Origin: Bimastos eiseni
Lineage: Eukaryota > Annelida > Clitellata > Crassiclitellata > Lumbricidae
Reading direction: 5' to 3'
Assembly (NCBI GenBank): GCA_959347315.1
Contig: OY365817.1
Coordinates: forward strand, 4,296,643-4,360,642
Length of the DNA: 64,000 bases
This document shows, piece after piece, positions 1 through 11,819 of the stretch. The notes beneath the pieces were generated by a model. That model did not search any database and was not told the DNA's origin. It was given only the letters and a program-made list of their open reading frames with translations. The position numbers and the translations under genes are program-made. Numbering within the stretch: position 1 is the stretch's first letter; the number at the start of each line of letters is the position of its first letter.

Positions 1-990
1 TCACAAATCACAACGGTCATTAGCAAACGCAGTGACAACAATAAAAATATACTTATTTACATTGTACGAACTTAATTAGGTTATATCTATAGCAGAAGAT
101 GAAGTCTTAATTTGCGCTTAAATATAGACACAAATGTGGTGAAAGACGCAGATCGCCAGATAAGTTATTCCATATTTTAGGACTAGCACATTTAATTGAG
201 AACTCACGCGTATTGGTTCTTGAATAAACCTAATTTTCTATAATTGTCAGAAGACCTAAGGCTGTAAGTACCCATTTGGGCTACAGAAATGAAGTAGTTT
301 TTAAATACGGACGGTAAGAGAATTCTTGAATTTTTGTACATAAACTCGCCTATTTGAAATGAGATGATTCGACGGATGTTTAGTATAAGTGCAAGTGTTT
401 ATAGATAGTCTAAGATAGAGTCCGTGGATGGGTAACTGGTTCGTCGATTACTAGTCGAAAGGCTCTGTTCTGTATGATTAAAAGTCCCTTTATAGCCTTG
501 AGTGATAGTTAGAAGCCCATATTAAGTTACAGTACGATAAATATAGGGACAGATCACGGTGTAATATAAAGTAGTACGAACATTAGTAGGTTATAAGAGA
601 TACGAGACCCTTAATAATATTCCTATGTTTTAGCAATTTTTGTAGATATAGGCTACTTTGGATATGTGCGTTCCATGTAAGAAATTGGTCCACCTGAACT
701 TCAAGGAGCTTGATACTACTCTAGGTATAGGTAGGCCCTATACACCACTTAGGTTAAGTGATGATTAACATTAGCCATGGACGTATACAGATGAATAGCT
801 ATAATACAACTGAACAGAATAGTTAACGATTCCCTTTGACATGATGACTAAAGCGAGCAGCATGATTAACTTCTGCCTTGTCATACATAATAAAAGAATT
901 ATAACTTTAAATCACTTTATAATTATAATCATTGGATAATAATAGACGCTATCAACATAAAGTAATTCTTCATATATTTCACACTTAAAC
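1..990. other. AT-rich unique sequence, no gene seen
   Basis: No open frame of note, no recognised repeat and no splice-linked coding block. It ends at an (ATT)n-rich stretch (about 1000-1180). Confidence 0.5.
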
Positions 991-999
991 TTTCTTAAT

Positions 1000-1180
1000 T
1001 ATTATTATTATTATCCTTTTTATTATTACTATTACCATCACTATTACTATTAAAGTTACTACTAAAATTACTACAACTATTTATATCAATAAAGTTATTA
1101 CTATTATTTACAATTATTACCATTATTATCATTGTTATTATTATAATCAATATAATCATTACGTGAATGTAATATGGGAT
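1000..1180. repeat. (ATT)n/(TTA)n imperfect trinucleotide array
   Basis: Runs of TTA, TTATTA and ACTATTA in series. The open frame seen on the minus strand here is poly-Asn/Ile and comes from the repeat. Confidence 0.8.
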
Positions 1181-1579
1181 TAATTGCAAGAGTGTCGTCA
1201 AATCGTCCATTCAGCGGCGGCGCGTGCGTCGTGATGGAGGTCAACCTGGGGTCAGTGATGAGGGTGTAAGGAGGGGCAAGGAACGGGGTGGGGAGAACTG
1301 TCCATAGATGAATTTGGAATCAAATGGAACAATTAATTCGGATGGGGGTCGATACCAGGCAGAGAGGGAGGGAGAGACAGACAGACAGGCAGAGAGAGAG
1401 AGAGACAGAGAGAGCTAATTCATGGCACTATACCCACATCAGCCATTTAGCTTCCTCCGTCATCATCTATACTTAACCATCGCTAGTTGGCTGACAGGTG
1501 ACTCGCTGCCTCTGCTAACCCTAAACTAACCCTAACAATACTACAACTGCTTAAATACGCCATTGAATGCGTATTACTG

Positions 1580-1612
1580 CAGTGCCAGTCCCAAGTCCAG
1601 ATAAAGGAGGTG
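1580..1612 (+). mobile_element. 3'-terminal scrap of an RTE/Jockey-like LINE
   Basis: CAGTGCCAGTCCCAAG followed by ATAAAGGAGG. The same motif recurs on the minus strand at 31013-31046 and at 36278-36312, where it lies downstream of a recognisable reverse transcriptase C-terminus. The repeated motif is seen; the LINE 3'-end identity is inferred from the third site. Confidence 0.5.
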
Positions 1613-2137
1613 GCAAAGGAAACCATTACTTAAGACACAGCATCGCTTAGAGTAACAAACTCGTCCATTAATCAATAATCCATCTTTTCATCTGCCTTTC
1701 ATCCGTCTTATATATACTCTCCATTCCTCTCTTCCTTCAAGCATCTATCTTTCTTTCCTTTGCTTGCTTCCTTTAGTCCTCCGTTCCTCCCATGGCTTCT
1801 TACTTTCTATCCAATTGTCTCTTTCCACCACCTTCTCCTCCTCCTCCTCCTTCTACTACTACTACTACTACTACTAGCCGTGGGTGGGTCAGCAGTGGTC
1901 AATATAATATGATGTCCTGCCTGTACATGTATATAGTGTCTCTGGATGGAGCCATGCAAGGGATGTGATGTGTTTGGCTGAGTGACCCTTATTTCCGCTC
2001 TAGACAGTCGCTCAATGCAGAAGTCATGTCGTATAATTGTGAGACTTTGACGCTTAAGGTTCAACTGAAACACATCGCAACCGACATCCGTCCGTTTAGC
2101 AAACATCTTCAGCCTCTCCTTCTAATGGATACATGCT

Positions 2138-2207
2138 GACTGTCTGCCGTCTCTCTCTCTCTTTCTGTCTGTCTGTCTGTCTCTTTCTCCATCTCTTTCT
2201 GTCGATT

Positions 2208-2264
<57 letters not shown>

Positions 2265-2270
2265 ATCTCT

Positions 2271-2325
<55 letters not shown>

Positions 2326-2560
2326 CTCTCTCTCTCTCACTCTCTTTCTCTCTCTCTATCTCTCTCTTTCTCTCTCTCTCTCTCTCTTTCTTTCTCTCTC
2401 TCTCTCACTCTCTTTCTCTCTCTCTATCTCTCTCTTTCTCTCTCTCTCTCGCTTTCTCTCTTTCTCTCTCTGTCTATCTCTATCTGCATTTATCTCTCTC
2501 GCTCGCTCTCTGTCTCGCTCTCTGTCTCTCTTTCTTTCACTCTCTCGCTCTCTCACTCTC
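2138..2560. repeat. Polypyrimidine (CT)n array
   Basis: About 420 bases of CTCTCT with TTTC and GTCT variants, almost wholly pyrimidine on the + strand. The Ser/Leu open frame across it is an artefact of the repeat. Confidence 0.95.
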
Positions 2561-2922
2561 TGTATTATGTATCTTCATGTAATGTATATTTTTACATTTA
2601 TTATGTCTCTCTCCCTTTCTCTGTATGTCTGTCGGAGTCTTTGCGCATGTTTCTCATAGCTTTAACAGCGACATGACTAGGAGTATAGAAGAGAAGCAAT
2701 GACCCTGCATGGAACCTCCGCGTGATATCCGTAGCTATAGGCCACAGATGAATGAAGGGAGAAAGAGTTGATGGTGACATGGTATTTGCATTTAACTTCA
2801 ACCTAACATTCACTTCGACGCAGCTTCGCAAAATAAACAGAGAATCTCAGACGACGATGAAATATATTTAACCCCTCCAGCCCTTTGTTCCCAATTAACA
2901 TACACAGACACACACACAAATA

Positions 2923-2923
2923 C

Positions 2924-2994
<71 letters not shown>
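2923..2994. repeat. (TA)n microsatellite
   Basis: About 35 uninterrupted TA dinucleotides. Confidence 0.98.
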
Positions 2995-2996
<2 letters not shown>

Positions 2997-3389
2997 ATTT
3001 TAAAACATCGCTTACACGAACTGTAGCTTATTCAGAGGCGCTAAACCAAGACAAAATCGATAGACAGTGTGTCAAGATCCGGAGAGTCAGACAGACAGTC
3101 AGACGGTTAAGGTGGAAGGATGGTGTTTTGAGTTGAAACGGCAAGAGAGCTATGGGAAAAGGAGGAATCAGGATAGGACTTCTAAATAGGCAGTGTTTTC
3201 GGTTTTGAATTAGACTTATATAGGGAGATACTGAGATAGCAAGTGGTAAATTCGTATAAGATCGTTGTCATTATATACGGCAGGGAGTTTGTTCAAGAGA
3301 TGCGGGGCTGGTGTGGCTGTGGAGCGATTTGTATGAATGATTTGTTCGACTGGAGCTGAGCGCACCATCGCCTTCAAATTCTTTATCTC

Positions 3390-3640
3390 TGCAGCTCAGA
3401 CAGATGCATTGGCTTCCTGTTCAATTCAGAATAATATTCAGAATAATCTTCCTTAAGAACAGATGTTGTCAAAACGAGGAGCACTCCTCCTGCGAGTCCT
3501 TCCTATATCTTCAATTCCTCTCCATCTCCTCCTCACATCCTACCACGTACGCGTCTGCGATCCTATAGGGCACTCAAAGTCTTCGGTGGACTCCATAAAT
3601 GTATCAGCATAACTGTCACGGGAATGACGGGATCGAGTAG
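3390..3640 (+). pseudogene. LINE reverse transcriptase C-terminal fragment
   Basis: The + strand reads MHWLPVQFRIIFRI, the LHWLP motif near the C-terminus of CR1/L2-type ORF2, followed by degraded sequence up to a mariner-type insertion at 3700. It is short and broken, without catalytic motifs. Confidence 0.55.
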
Positions 3641-3699
3641 ACCTATAGTTAGGATGCTCAATGATCACATTGCAAAAAACGAGAGGTGGACATGAACTA

Positions 3700-4521
3700 C
3701 AGGGTGGCTCAATAAAAAATATCCCACCAGAAGAAATGCAATTTCTCAACAACCGATGGAGATATCTTCACAAAACATTTTAAGATTTATAGAGGAAAGA
3801 TTTGCGAAAAGTCCCTGAAAATTTTATTGAAAACATTTCATTGCTTCAAATAATACAGCTGTCAAGATTTAATATTTCGTATTTTCCCAATTACGCAAAA
3901 AAGATGGACAGACACTTGTAATTTTCAATGTCAAATAACATCACCATCAATTGCAAATTCAGAAATCTGTTAAGCAGTATATCTCAAAGCAGGTTCGAAG
4001 TGTCTGCCCCAGCTTTCACACCGATGAAAACCACTTTAACTAAACCCGCCCGTTAACCATCATAACGACCGTATTTGGTCAGCCGGCAAAAATGCATCGA
4101 AGAGCTGAAGAAAGTCTTGCAGTTAATATGGGACCAGCAGCCGCAGGACTCAATCAACAAGGCCGCACTAGCTTCGCAAAAATAACTTCGAGTTTGTGTG
4201 AAAGATGGGGGCGGAGACTTCGAACATGCTTTGAGATATACTGCTAAACAATTTTTTGAATTTGCAAATTAATAGTGGTGTTATTTGACATTGAAAATTA
4301 CAAGTGCCTGTCCATTTTTCTGCGTAATTGTGAAAATACGGAATATTATTAAATTTAGACATCTGTAATATTTAAAGCAATGAAAAGTTTTCAATGGAAT
4401 TTTTAGGGGAATTGTTCGCAAATCTGTCCTCTGTTAATCTTAAAACTTTGGTCAAGATATCTCTATCGGTTGTTGAGAAATTACATTTCTTCTGGTGGGG
4501 AATTTTAATTGAGCAACCCTG
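3700..4521. mobile_element. Tc1/mariner relic with about 380-bp inverted arms
   Basis: An 822-bp element flanked by TA on both sides (3698-3699 and 4522-4523). The outer ends are CAGGGTGGCTCAAT and, inverted, CAGGGTTGCTCAAT. Inverted similarity continues inward to about 4050 and from about 4170. Between the arms, + strand 4089-4187 reads CIEELKKVLQLIWD, then QDSINKA and a stop, which is the typical C-terminal end of a Tc1/mariner transposase. The rest of the transposase, including its catalytic triad, is absent. Confidence 0.75.
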
Positions 4522-4796
4522 TATATCTGCTCTCAGTTGTCTAAACCTATAAATAGTGTTGTAATGATCCAACCATAAAGCTTTCACTGTCTACTTCCAA
4601 CTCCAAATGGAAGACGGTCCTAATGAATCTTTCCACTTGACAAACTTGGGGCTGACAGAGTATTGACTGGAAAATATCGACTGTATGACTGTGTATGTCT
4701 TGTGAATGAAATAATATTATACGATCAAATGATCCATTAAAAAATATGGAAAAGAGCATTGGTTATGTCACCAACACTATTTGATACAAGGAAAGG

Positions 4797-4880
4797 TAGA
4801 AGGAGGATGAGGAGGAGGAAGAAGAGAAGGAGGAGGGGGAATTGGATGAGAAGACGGACTATAGGAGTAGAAGTAGAAGG
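4797..4880. repeat. Purine-rich AGG/GAA stretch
   Basis: AGGAGGATGAGGAGGAGG-type sequence lying just before a truncated LINE. Confidence 0.7.
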
Positions 4881-4911
4881 ACATGGAACTAAATAAGCTA
4901 AATGGAATCAA

Positions 4912-6105
4912 TCTGGCCTTCTACCTCCCAGACAATCAGGTTTTAGAGCCAACCACTCAACTGAAACTGCTCTTCTTTCTCTTCTATCCGACATCTATTC
5001 AGCAATGGATAAGTCCCATGTCACTCTCTTGGCACTTTTTGATGCATCTTCAGCATTCGATATGGTAGACCATGATATACTTCTTCATCGCCTTGAAACG
5101 TCCTTTGGTCTTAGTGGTCTCCCTCTTCTTTGGTTTCGCTCTTATCTTACTGATCGTACCCAAATGATCATCCTAGGTGACTCCCGCAGCTCTTGAGCAG
5201 CTGTTCAATTTTGCGTACCTCAAGGATCAGTACTGGGTCCACTTCTATATATCATGTTTACAGCTGATATTCCTCGCCATTTTGAAAAGCACTCGACGTC
5301 AGGTCACCTTTACGCTGATGATGTTCAGGCCTTCGTGCATGGCTCCACTTCCAACCAACTTGCTCTTTGCCAATCTATTGAATCACTCTCAGTTGATCTC
5401 AACTGTTGGATGTCCTCAAACCGTCTCACTCAATTCTTCCAAGACTCAATTGATCTGGTTGGGCACCCGCCAGCAGTTGCTTAAACTTGATTACGCATTA
5501 CTTGCCAAGCGGTTCACTCAGTTTAGTTTCTCTACAAATGTCCGCAATCTGAGTGTCACTCTGGACAGTACTCTATCCTTCTTTGCACATATCTCTAATC
5601 TCTCTCGGTCCAGCTTCTATCATTTGCGGCGACTACGCGCCATCCGACGATCTGTGTCTTCGACCATTATTCGACTATGTTTCATGCCTTCATCTGTTCC
5701 CGCATTGACTACTGTAACTCATTACTCATCGGCCTATCAAAACTCCGCCTCACTCCGCTCCAGTCTGTACTCAATGCAGCTGCTCGTTTGATCGCCCGTC
5801 ATCCACGTTTCTCTTATCAGGAAACCTATCTCAGCTACCACCGGACGTCCTCTCCGTTCTTTAGACCGTCACGATCTTCTAATATTGCAGTCAAGAACTG
5901 CTATAGCTCAGCATCGTGCCTATGCCTCTGTTGGCCCTTTGCTATGGAACAGCCTTCCTGCTGTGACTCGTGCTGCAATCTTATCTAGTAGCACAACTGT
6001 TTCTGCTCGTTTTCTGAAGACGTTTCTTTTCTCTATGGGTTTTTCGCACTGGGAGCGCCTCTGATTAGGTTGTACTGCGAGAGGCGCTTTATAAATCCGT
6101 AAGTA
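4912..6105 (+). pseudogene. CR1-like LINE, 5'-truncated ORF2 with 3' end (family A)
   Basis: Reading across frames gives reverse transcriptase motifs in order: HSTETALLSLLSD, LFDASSAFDMVDHD (palm motif A), VPQGSVLGPLLYIM, HLYADDVQAF (YADD motif C), then SRIDYCNSLLIGL and AAARLIARH. An in-frame TGA (about 5194) and several frameshifts disable it. The 3' end GCGCCTCTGATTAGGTTGTA runs straight into an (AATAG)n array. It matches the minus-strand copies at 13745-14335 and 28935-32340. Confidence 0.85.
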
Positions 6106-6510
6106 GATTAGAATAGAAATAGAATAGAATAGAAATAGAATAGAAAAGAAATAGAATAGAATAGAATAGAATAGAAATAGAATAGAATAGAATAGAAATA
6201 GAATAGAATAGAATAGAAATAGAATAGAATAGAAATAGAATAGAAATTGAATAGAAATAGAAATAGAATAGAATAGAAATAGAATAGAAAAGAAATAGAA
6301 TAGAATAGAATAGAATAGAAATAGAATAGAATAGAATAGAAATAGAATAGAATAGAATAGAATAGAAATAGAATAGAATAGAAATAGAATAGAAATTGAA
6401 TAGAAATAGAAATAGAATAGAATAGAAATAGAATAGAAAAGAAATAGAATAGAATAGAAATAGAATAGAAAAGAAATAGAATAAAATAGAAATAGAATAG
6501 AATAGAAATA
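6104..6510. repeat. (AATAG)n/(AGAAAT)n array at the LINE 3' tail
   Basis: About 400 bases of AGAATAGAAT with AGAAAT variants, beginning at the LINE A 3' end. It contains a higher-order repeat: blocks near 6115-6300 recur near 6290-6480. Confidence 0.9.
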
Positions 6511-6564
6511 GGTCGCTGATCACTCTGGTTTCTCTCTGTCTTCGTCGTCTGTCAGTCTTGAACT

Positions 6565-6600
6565 GGCTAGATCTCTCTGTCTCTCTCTGTCTCTTTCTCC

Positions 6601-6642
<42 letters not shown>

Positions 6643-6700
6643 GTCTTGCTCTCTGTCTATCTGTCTCTCTGTCTCTCTGTCTTCGTCATCTGTCAGTCTT
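6565..6700. repeat. CT/GTCT microsatellite
   Basis: CTCTCTGTCTCT-type pyrimidine array. Confidence 0.9.
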
Positions 6701-6964
6701 GCACTGGTTAAGCGCCCCTCTTATTCGTTGCCCGCTGCTGTATATATACAGAGGGTTGCCAGCAGGTCATATATCAAGGCTCCCCTCGTCACCCAATAAT
6801 TACCCCCGAAGCACAAGCGGTCACCCTCTCTCCGTGTGCATATAATGCAGATGGTGTCACGCGTTCAGGTGATGACATTCGATGACGCCGTCGATTAGCA
6901 GCACCAGAAAACTTTTGCCAGACTCGGCAACAGTAACTGCCTCACCAACCATAGCAACATCATG

Positions 6965-8092
6965 ATCCTCTTCGCTCTCCTACTTCTCTTCTCTCTCCTT
7001 CTTCTCTTCGCTCTCTTTCTCCTCTTCTCTCTCCTTCTTCTCTTCTCTCTAATTCTTCTCTTCGCTCTCCTTCTTCTCTTCGCTCTCTTTCTCCTCTTCT
7101 CTCTCCTTCTTCTCTTCTCTCTCCTTCTTCTCTTCTCTCTCTTTCTCCTCTTCTCTCTCCTTCTTCTCTTCGCTCTCTTTCTCCTCTTCTCTCTCTAATT
7201 CTTCTCTTCGCTCTCCTTCTTCTCTTCGCTCTCTTTCTCTTCTTCTCTCTCCTTCTTCTCTTCGCTCTCTTTCTCCTCTTCTCTCTCTTTCTCCTCTTCT
7301 CTCTCCTTCTTCTCTTCGCTCTCTTTCTCCTCTTCTCTCTCCTTCTTCTCTTCGCTCTCTTTCTCCTCTTCTCTCTCCTTCTTCTCTTCGCTCTCTTTCT
7401 CCTCTTCTCTCTCCTTCTTCTCTTCTCTTCTCTTCTCTCTCCTTCTTCTCTTCGCTCTCCTTCTTCTCTTCGCTCTCTTTCTCCTCTTCTCTCTCCTCTT
7501 CTCTTCTCTCTCCTTCTTCTCTTCTCTCTCTTTCTCCTCTTCTCTCTCCTTCTTGTCTTCGCTCTCTTTCTCCTCTTCTCTCTCTTTCTCCTCTTCTCTC
7601 TCCTTCTTCTCTTCGCTCTCTTTCTCCTCTTCTCTCTCCTTCTTCTCTTCGCTCTCTTTCTCCTCTTCTCTCTCTTTCTCCTCTTCTCTCTCCTTCTTCT
7701 CTTCTCTCTCCTTCTTCTCTTCGCTCTCTTTCTCCTCTTCTCTCTCCTTCTTCTCTTCGCTATCTTTCTCCTCTTCTCTCTCTTTCTCCTCTTCTCTCTC
7801 CTTCTTCTCTTCGCTCTCTTTCTCCTCTTCTCTCTCCTTCTTCTCTTCGCTCTCTTTCTCCTCTTCTCTCTCCTTCTTCTCTTCGCTCTCTTTCTCCTCT
7901 TCTCTCTCTTTCTCCTCTTCTCTCTCCTTCTTCTCTTCGCTGTCTTTCTCCTCTTCTGTCTCTGTCTCCTCTTCTCTCTCCTTCTTCTCTTCGCTCTCTT
8001 TCTCCTCTTCTCTCTCCTTCTTCTCTTCGCTCTCTTTCTCCTCTTCTCTCTCCTTCTTCTCTTCGCTCTCTTTCTCCTCTTCTCTCTTTCTG
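6965..8092. repeat. Polypyrimidine minisatellite, about 36-bp unit
   Basis: Built from CTCCTTCTTCTCTTCGCTCT and TTTCTCCTCTTCTCT blocks. It is all pyrimidine on the + strand except one G per unit. The open frames of up to 544 codons on the minus strand and 180 on the + strand are repeat translations (Arg/Lys/Glu- or Ser/Leu/Phe-only) with no start context or splice logic. Confidence 0.95.
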
Positions 8093-8431
8093 TGAGACAC
8101 AGAGACACACAGAGAGAGCGAAATACAGAGAGAGACAGAGACAGAGGCAGAGAGAGAGACAGACAGAGAGACAGACAGACAGACAGAGAGAGAGAGTGAG
8201 AGAGAGAGTGAGAGAGAGAGAGAGAGAGACAGAGAGACAGAGAGAGACAGAGAGACAGAGAAAGAGACAGAGAGACAGAGAGACAGAGAGAGACAGAGAG
8301 AGAGACAGAGAGACAGAGAAAGAGAGAGAGAGACAGAGAGACAGAGAGAGACAGAGAGACAGAGAGAGAGACAGAGAGACAGAGGGAGAGAGAGACAGAG
8401 AGACAGAGAGTGAGAGAGAGAGATAGAGAGA

Positions 8432-8471
<40 letters not shown>

Positions 8472-8595
8472 CAGAGAGACAGAGAGACAGAGAGACAGAG
8501 AGACAGAGAGACAGAGAGACAGAGAGACAGAGCGAGAGAGAGTGAGAGAGAGAGTGAGAGAGAGAGTGAGAGAGAAAGAGAGAGAGAGAGGCATT
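8093..8595. repeat. Polypurine (GAGACA)n/(GA)n array
   Basis: Follows directly on the polypyrimidine array with strand polarity reversed: now purine-rich on the + strand. Blocks GACAGAGA and GTGAGAGAGA alternate. Confidence 0.95.
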
Positions 8596-8669
8596 GAAAC
8601 GATGTCTGTGCTTATAGACTGTCAACGATTGTGACACTTCAACATAAGACGCGTTTACACATTATACGC

Positions 8670-8679
8670 ACACACGCAG

Positions 8680-8714
<35 letters not shown>

Positions 8715-8745
8715 AAAACAGACAGACAGACAGGCAGGCAGACCG
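8670..8745. repeat. (GA)n and (GACA)n microsatellites
   Basis: AGAGAGAG followed by an A run, then GACAGACAGACAGGCAGGCA. Confidence 0.9.
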
Positions 8746-8749
8746 ACCG

Positions 8750-9360
8750 ACATATACAACCATGAGACACGTATACCGAGGCATATATTTAAACAGACAT
8801 TATATATAAACATTGGCTCATTGCTTTCGAACGATCTTCCCTTCCCAACTCATTCTTTCATTTTCACTGCAGCTTCTGACAAACCCTCCCTTAACTATAG
8901 ACTATCTATAAAAGGTATATTGTAAGTTGTCCGTAGCACACCAACTTAGAGACACAAACTAATACATATATTTACAAATATATATAAACCCTTATAAAGT
9001 GTTTGAGACATGCAGTGACTCATAAAATTCTGATAAGCTATAGCTGGAACATTGTGGCATAAGAGGTTTGTCTTAACTAGCATACTACTGATTAGGCCAA
9101 TATAGACATTATAAAAGACTTAATAATAGACTTAATAAATAGAATGCAGTGTCATATACAACGGCCCTTTTAATGGGTAAATTTCACATATAAGCCTATA
9201 TCTGATGTAACCTGCAGTGTATATTGTGAGCCGTTGCATGACTCTGCATTGGGCATATGTGATATATATATATATATATATATATATAACATTAATCATA
9301 CATACTTAATTAATATAGCTAATATGATACACAACTTATATATGTGTGCGCTATGTTAGT
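8750..9360. other. AT-rich sequence, no gene seen
   Basis: Contains only a short (TA)n run near 9263-9288. No coding or transposon motif recognised. Confidence 0.5.
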
Positions 9361-9365
9361 GATCA

Positions 9366-9616
9366 TTCGGGGGAAATGTCCTAAGGGATTGTGAATGTCC
9401 GGAGAGTGGAAATATGTCCTAGACCCCTTAAATCTCTACCATTTTATCCGTAAGCCTATTATTTTGTGCAATACCATTTTATCCGCACCATTTTGTCCTA
9501 ATACCGTTTTGTCCTAATACCATTTTGTCCAATACCATTTTGTCCTTGCCATTTTGTCTGCTACCATTTTGTCCTCATATCATTTTGTCCATACCATTGT
9601 GTCCGTACCATTTGTC
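9366..9616. repeat. Degenerate ACCATTTTGTCC tandem array
   Basis: About ten units of ACCATTTTGTCC with 2-6 base spacers (9434-9616). They are preceded by three AATGTCC-type motifs (9372-9420) resembling the array at 58290-58660. Confidence 0.75.
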
Positions 9617-10076
9617 CTAGAACCAAGATAGTTCAACAGCGAAACCTGTCTTACTTATAAACAGCATTTGATGCACACCATATCATACACATGTATACGT
9701 CATTCCAAGCGTCAAACAGTATAACAATGCATGTATAACAATGCATTGTTCATTTATTACGCGCCCCATTTATAACTGTCAAGCACCAATTGAGGACGCA
9801 AAGCAATTGTGTTAGCGAAGGATTTCCACTGCATGGTTACTATATACACATGCAGAGATATCAGATATATCGAACGCATATCATCTTTGTCATGGATGCG
9901 TCGCTAAATAAACTTATTACACACACACACACACACACACAGAGAGAGATACATCGTCTGAAGGGAGCATCATCATCATCATCAGGGTCGTTGTTATAAG
10001 CACATGCAGCGTATATGCCTTCGTATTGAGTCCTTAGAACTTAGGGTCCCCTAAAATGCTAAATAACGCCCTGAAT

Positions 10077-10077
<1 letters not shown>

Positions 10078-10110
<33 letters not shown>

Positions 10111-10195
10111 GGAGGAGGAGGAGGAGGATCGAACCCGTAGCTGTTTACTGTCCTGCAGGTCACAAGACGGGCAATCGACCCAATTAGGTCTCTAT
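10078..10195 (-). mobile_element. tRNA-like SINE head with GGA-repeat tail
   Basis: The minus strand carries a B-box-like GGGTTCGATCC (10126-10136) and an A-box-like AGACCTAATTGG (10180-10191) at tRNA spacing. A purine-rich GGA array lies on the 3' side. No clear cloverleaf, so not a functional tRNA. Confidence 0.45.
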
Positions 10196-10574
10196 GCACG
10201 TCCCACGATCGATAATAATTCATCTTGAGATATAATTGAACATGTTTGACTGCATATAACTTCTAAAATGAATGTTGAATGAAATGTAACTAATTACTAT
10301 CAACAATATCCACACAACTGGGTAGATACAAACTAGCGGACCCTGCAACTCGAAACGAACCCTACCTCTAAGCCTCCCTCCCAATCCAGCCAACCAGAAA
10401 ATCCCAACCCAATCGATGGATGAGGTCAGAAGACCGTGAACGTTCAGGATATCAATCACAAAAAACAAGAAGTTGTATATGCCACTCAAGTGAACACGCA
10501 TGCGCCTCTTTCTCTCGTCTGGACCTAAGTATATAAATAAATATATATATATATATATATATAGGATATAGGCG

Positions 10575-10640
10575 TCATGCAACATCACGCACACACGCGC
10601 ACGCACACACGCGCACACGCACACACGCGCACACGCACAC
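10575..10640. repeat. (CACACGCG)n microsatellite
   Basis: CACACACGCGCACACGCA-type array. It adjoins the SINE-like sequence that follows. Confidence 0.9.
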
Positions 10641-10644
10641 ACGG

Positions 10645-10780
10645 CCGCAGGCTATAGTATACTCTCAGTTGCAGTCGGGGAACAATAATACTGAAAGACG
10701 TCGCTGCCGTAGCAGGGAGTTGAACCAGTGACCTCATAGTTGAGAGTCCAACACGTTAACTACTCTGCCATGGCTGTATG
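10645..10780 (-). mobile_element. tRNA-derived SINE
   Basis: The minus strand has A box TGGCAGAGTAG (10760-10770) and B box GGTTCAACTCCC (10715-10726). After the B box comes a tRNA-unrelated body running into the CACACGCG array. The boxes are close to the RNA polymerase III consensus; the T arm is followed by unrelated sequence, as in SINEs. Confidence 0.6.
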
Positions 10781-11639
10781 CCCTCACACGCGTATAGAGC
10801 TGGCGAACGTCGGATAAATGGGATTTGCGGTGCATGGTTGTGAGTGCCATCGAGATAATGAATGATAATTAGTCGACTGTGCACTAGTTGCTGCTGCTGT
10901 GGCTATAGTATACTGTAAATGGTGATGCTGCTGCTGCTGGGTGATACATTGGTCTCTGCATTTTGCGTACAGACTCATAATTGGTCTCCAATGGTTCACA
11001 GGAGATGTTGCTGCTGCTGATGATGATTCTGATGCTGTGGGTCTCTCGTCGTAGATGTCGTGACACCAATTACGGATATGTTGTATAGTCCAATCAATCG
11101 AAGGCCTCTCACCCTCCGCCCCTCCTTATTCTCCTCCCCTTCTCCTTCTCCTTCTCCTCCTACTCCTCTTCCTCCTCTTCCTTCTGCGTATTCAGAAGCC
11201 AGAAGCTGTGTCGCTTGTTTGGCCCTGTACTCTGTAGTTTACTCACAGTCTGTGACGTTAAATGGTTGACTATAGCTGTGATTGCGGTGGGATGGGGTGG
11301 GTGTGGGGGTTAGGTCGGGTCAGCAGCAGGGACAACCCGTCGTCCTTCATTTTTCGTGATCTATGCAGCGAATGATGGTGGTTCAACCCACAGAGTCTTC
11401 CCTCCCCTACAACAGACAGAGGTCTTCCTTCCTCTGCAGCCCGCATATTATTGCGATTTGGCTAGGTTTAGGAACAACGGGGGACCTGTAGGCACACGAA
11501 CATGCTTATAGGGAGTGTTGCGACCTAAGGGTGGACATTCAGTTCGGACACCACGCATGGCTGGACATGTGCGCTGTCTGCCTGCTAAACTACAGACAGC
11601 ACGACGTACAGCTCCACGTGGACGGTCAGACGGATAGGA

Positions 11640-11815
11640 ACGCAGGCAGACATACGTGCATACATAGACAGAGAGATAGACAGATAGAGAGAGACAAAGA
11701 GAGAGACAGAGAGAGACAGTGAGAGAGACAGAGAGACAGAGAGAGAGACAGAGAGAGAGACAGAGGCAGAAAGAGACAGAGAGAGAGAAAGGGAGAGACA
11801 AGAAAGACAGAGAAA
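11640..11815. repeat. GACA/GAGA microsatellite
   Basis: Purine-rich on the + strand: AGACAGAGAGAGACAGAG and variants. Confidence 0.9.
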
Positions 11816-11819
11816 AGTT

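Noticed and set aside
1514..1541. Telomere-like CTAACCCTAAACTAACCCTAA
   Set aside because: Only a few imperfect units in interior sequence; too short to call an interstitial telomere.
4883..5988. Host gene with reverse transcriptase similarity
   Set aside because: The motif order, stop codon, frameshifts and LINE-type 3' tail show a dead retrotransposon.
6960..8637. Open frames of 480 and 544 codons on the minus strand
   Set aside because: They translate only pyrimidine/purine repeats (Ser-Leu, Arg-Lys-Glu). No domain, no start context, and all frames are open across the array.
9434..9616. Possible regulatory array of ACCATTTTGTCC sites
   Set aside because: Spacing is irregular and units decay as in a minisatellite; there is no gene nearby.
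10645..10780. Functional tRNA gene on the minus strand
   Set aside because: The A and B boxes are good, but no full acceptor stem closes and an unrelated SINE body follows.
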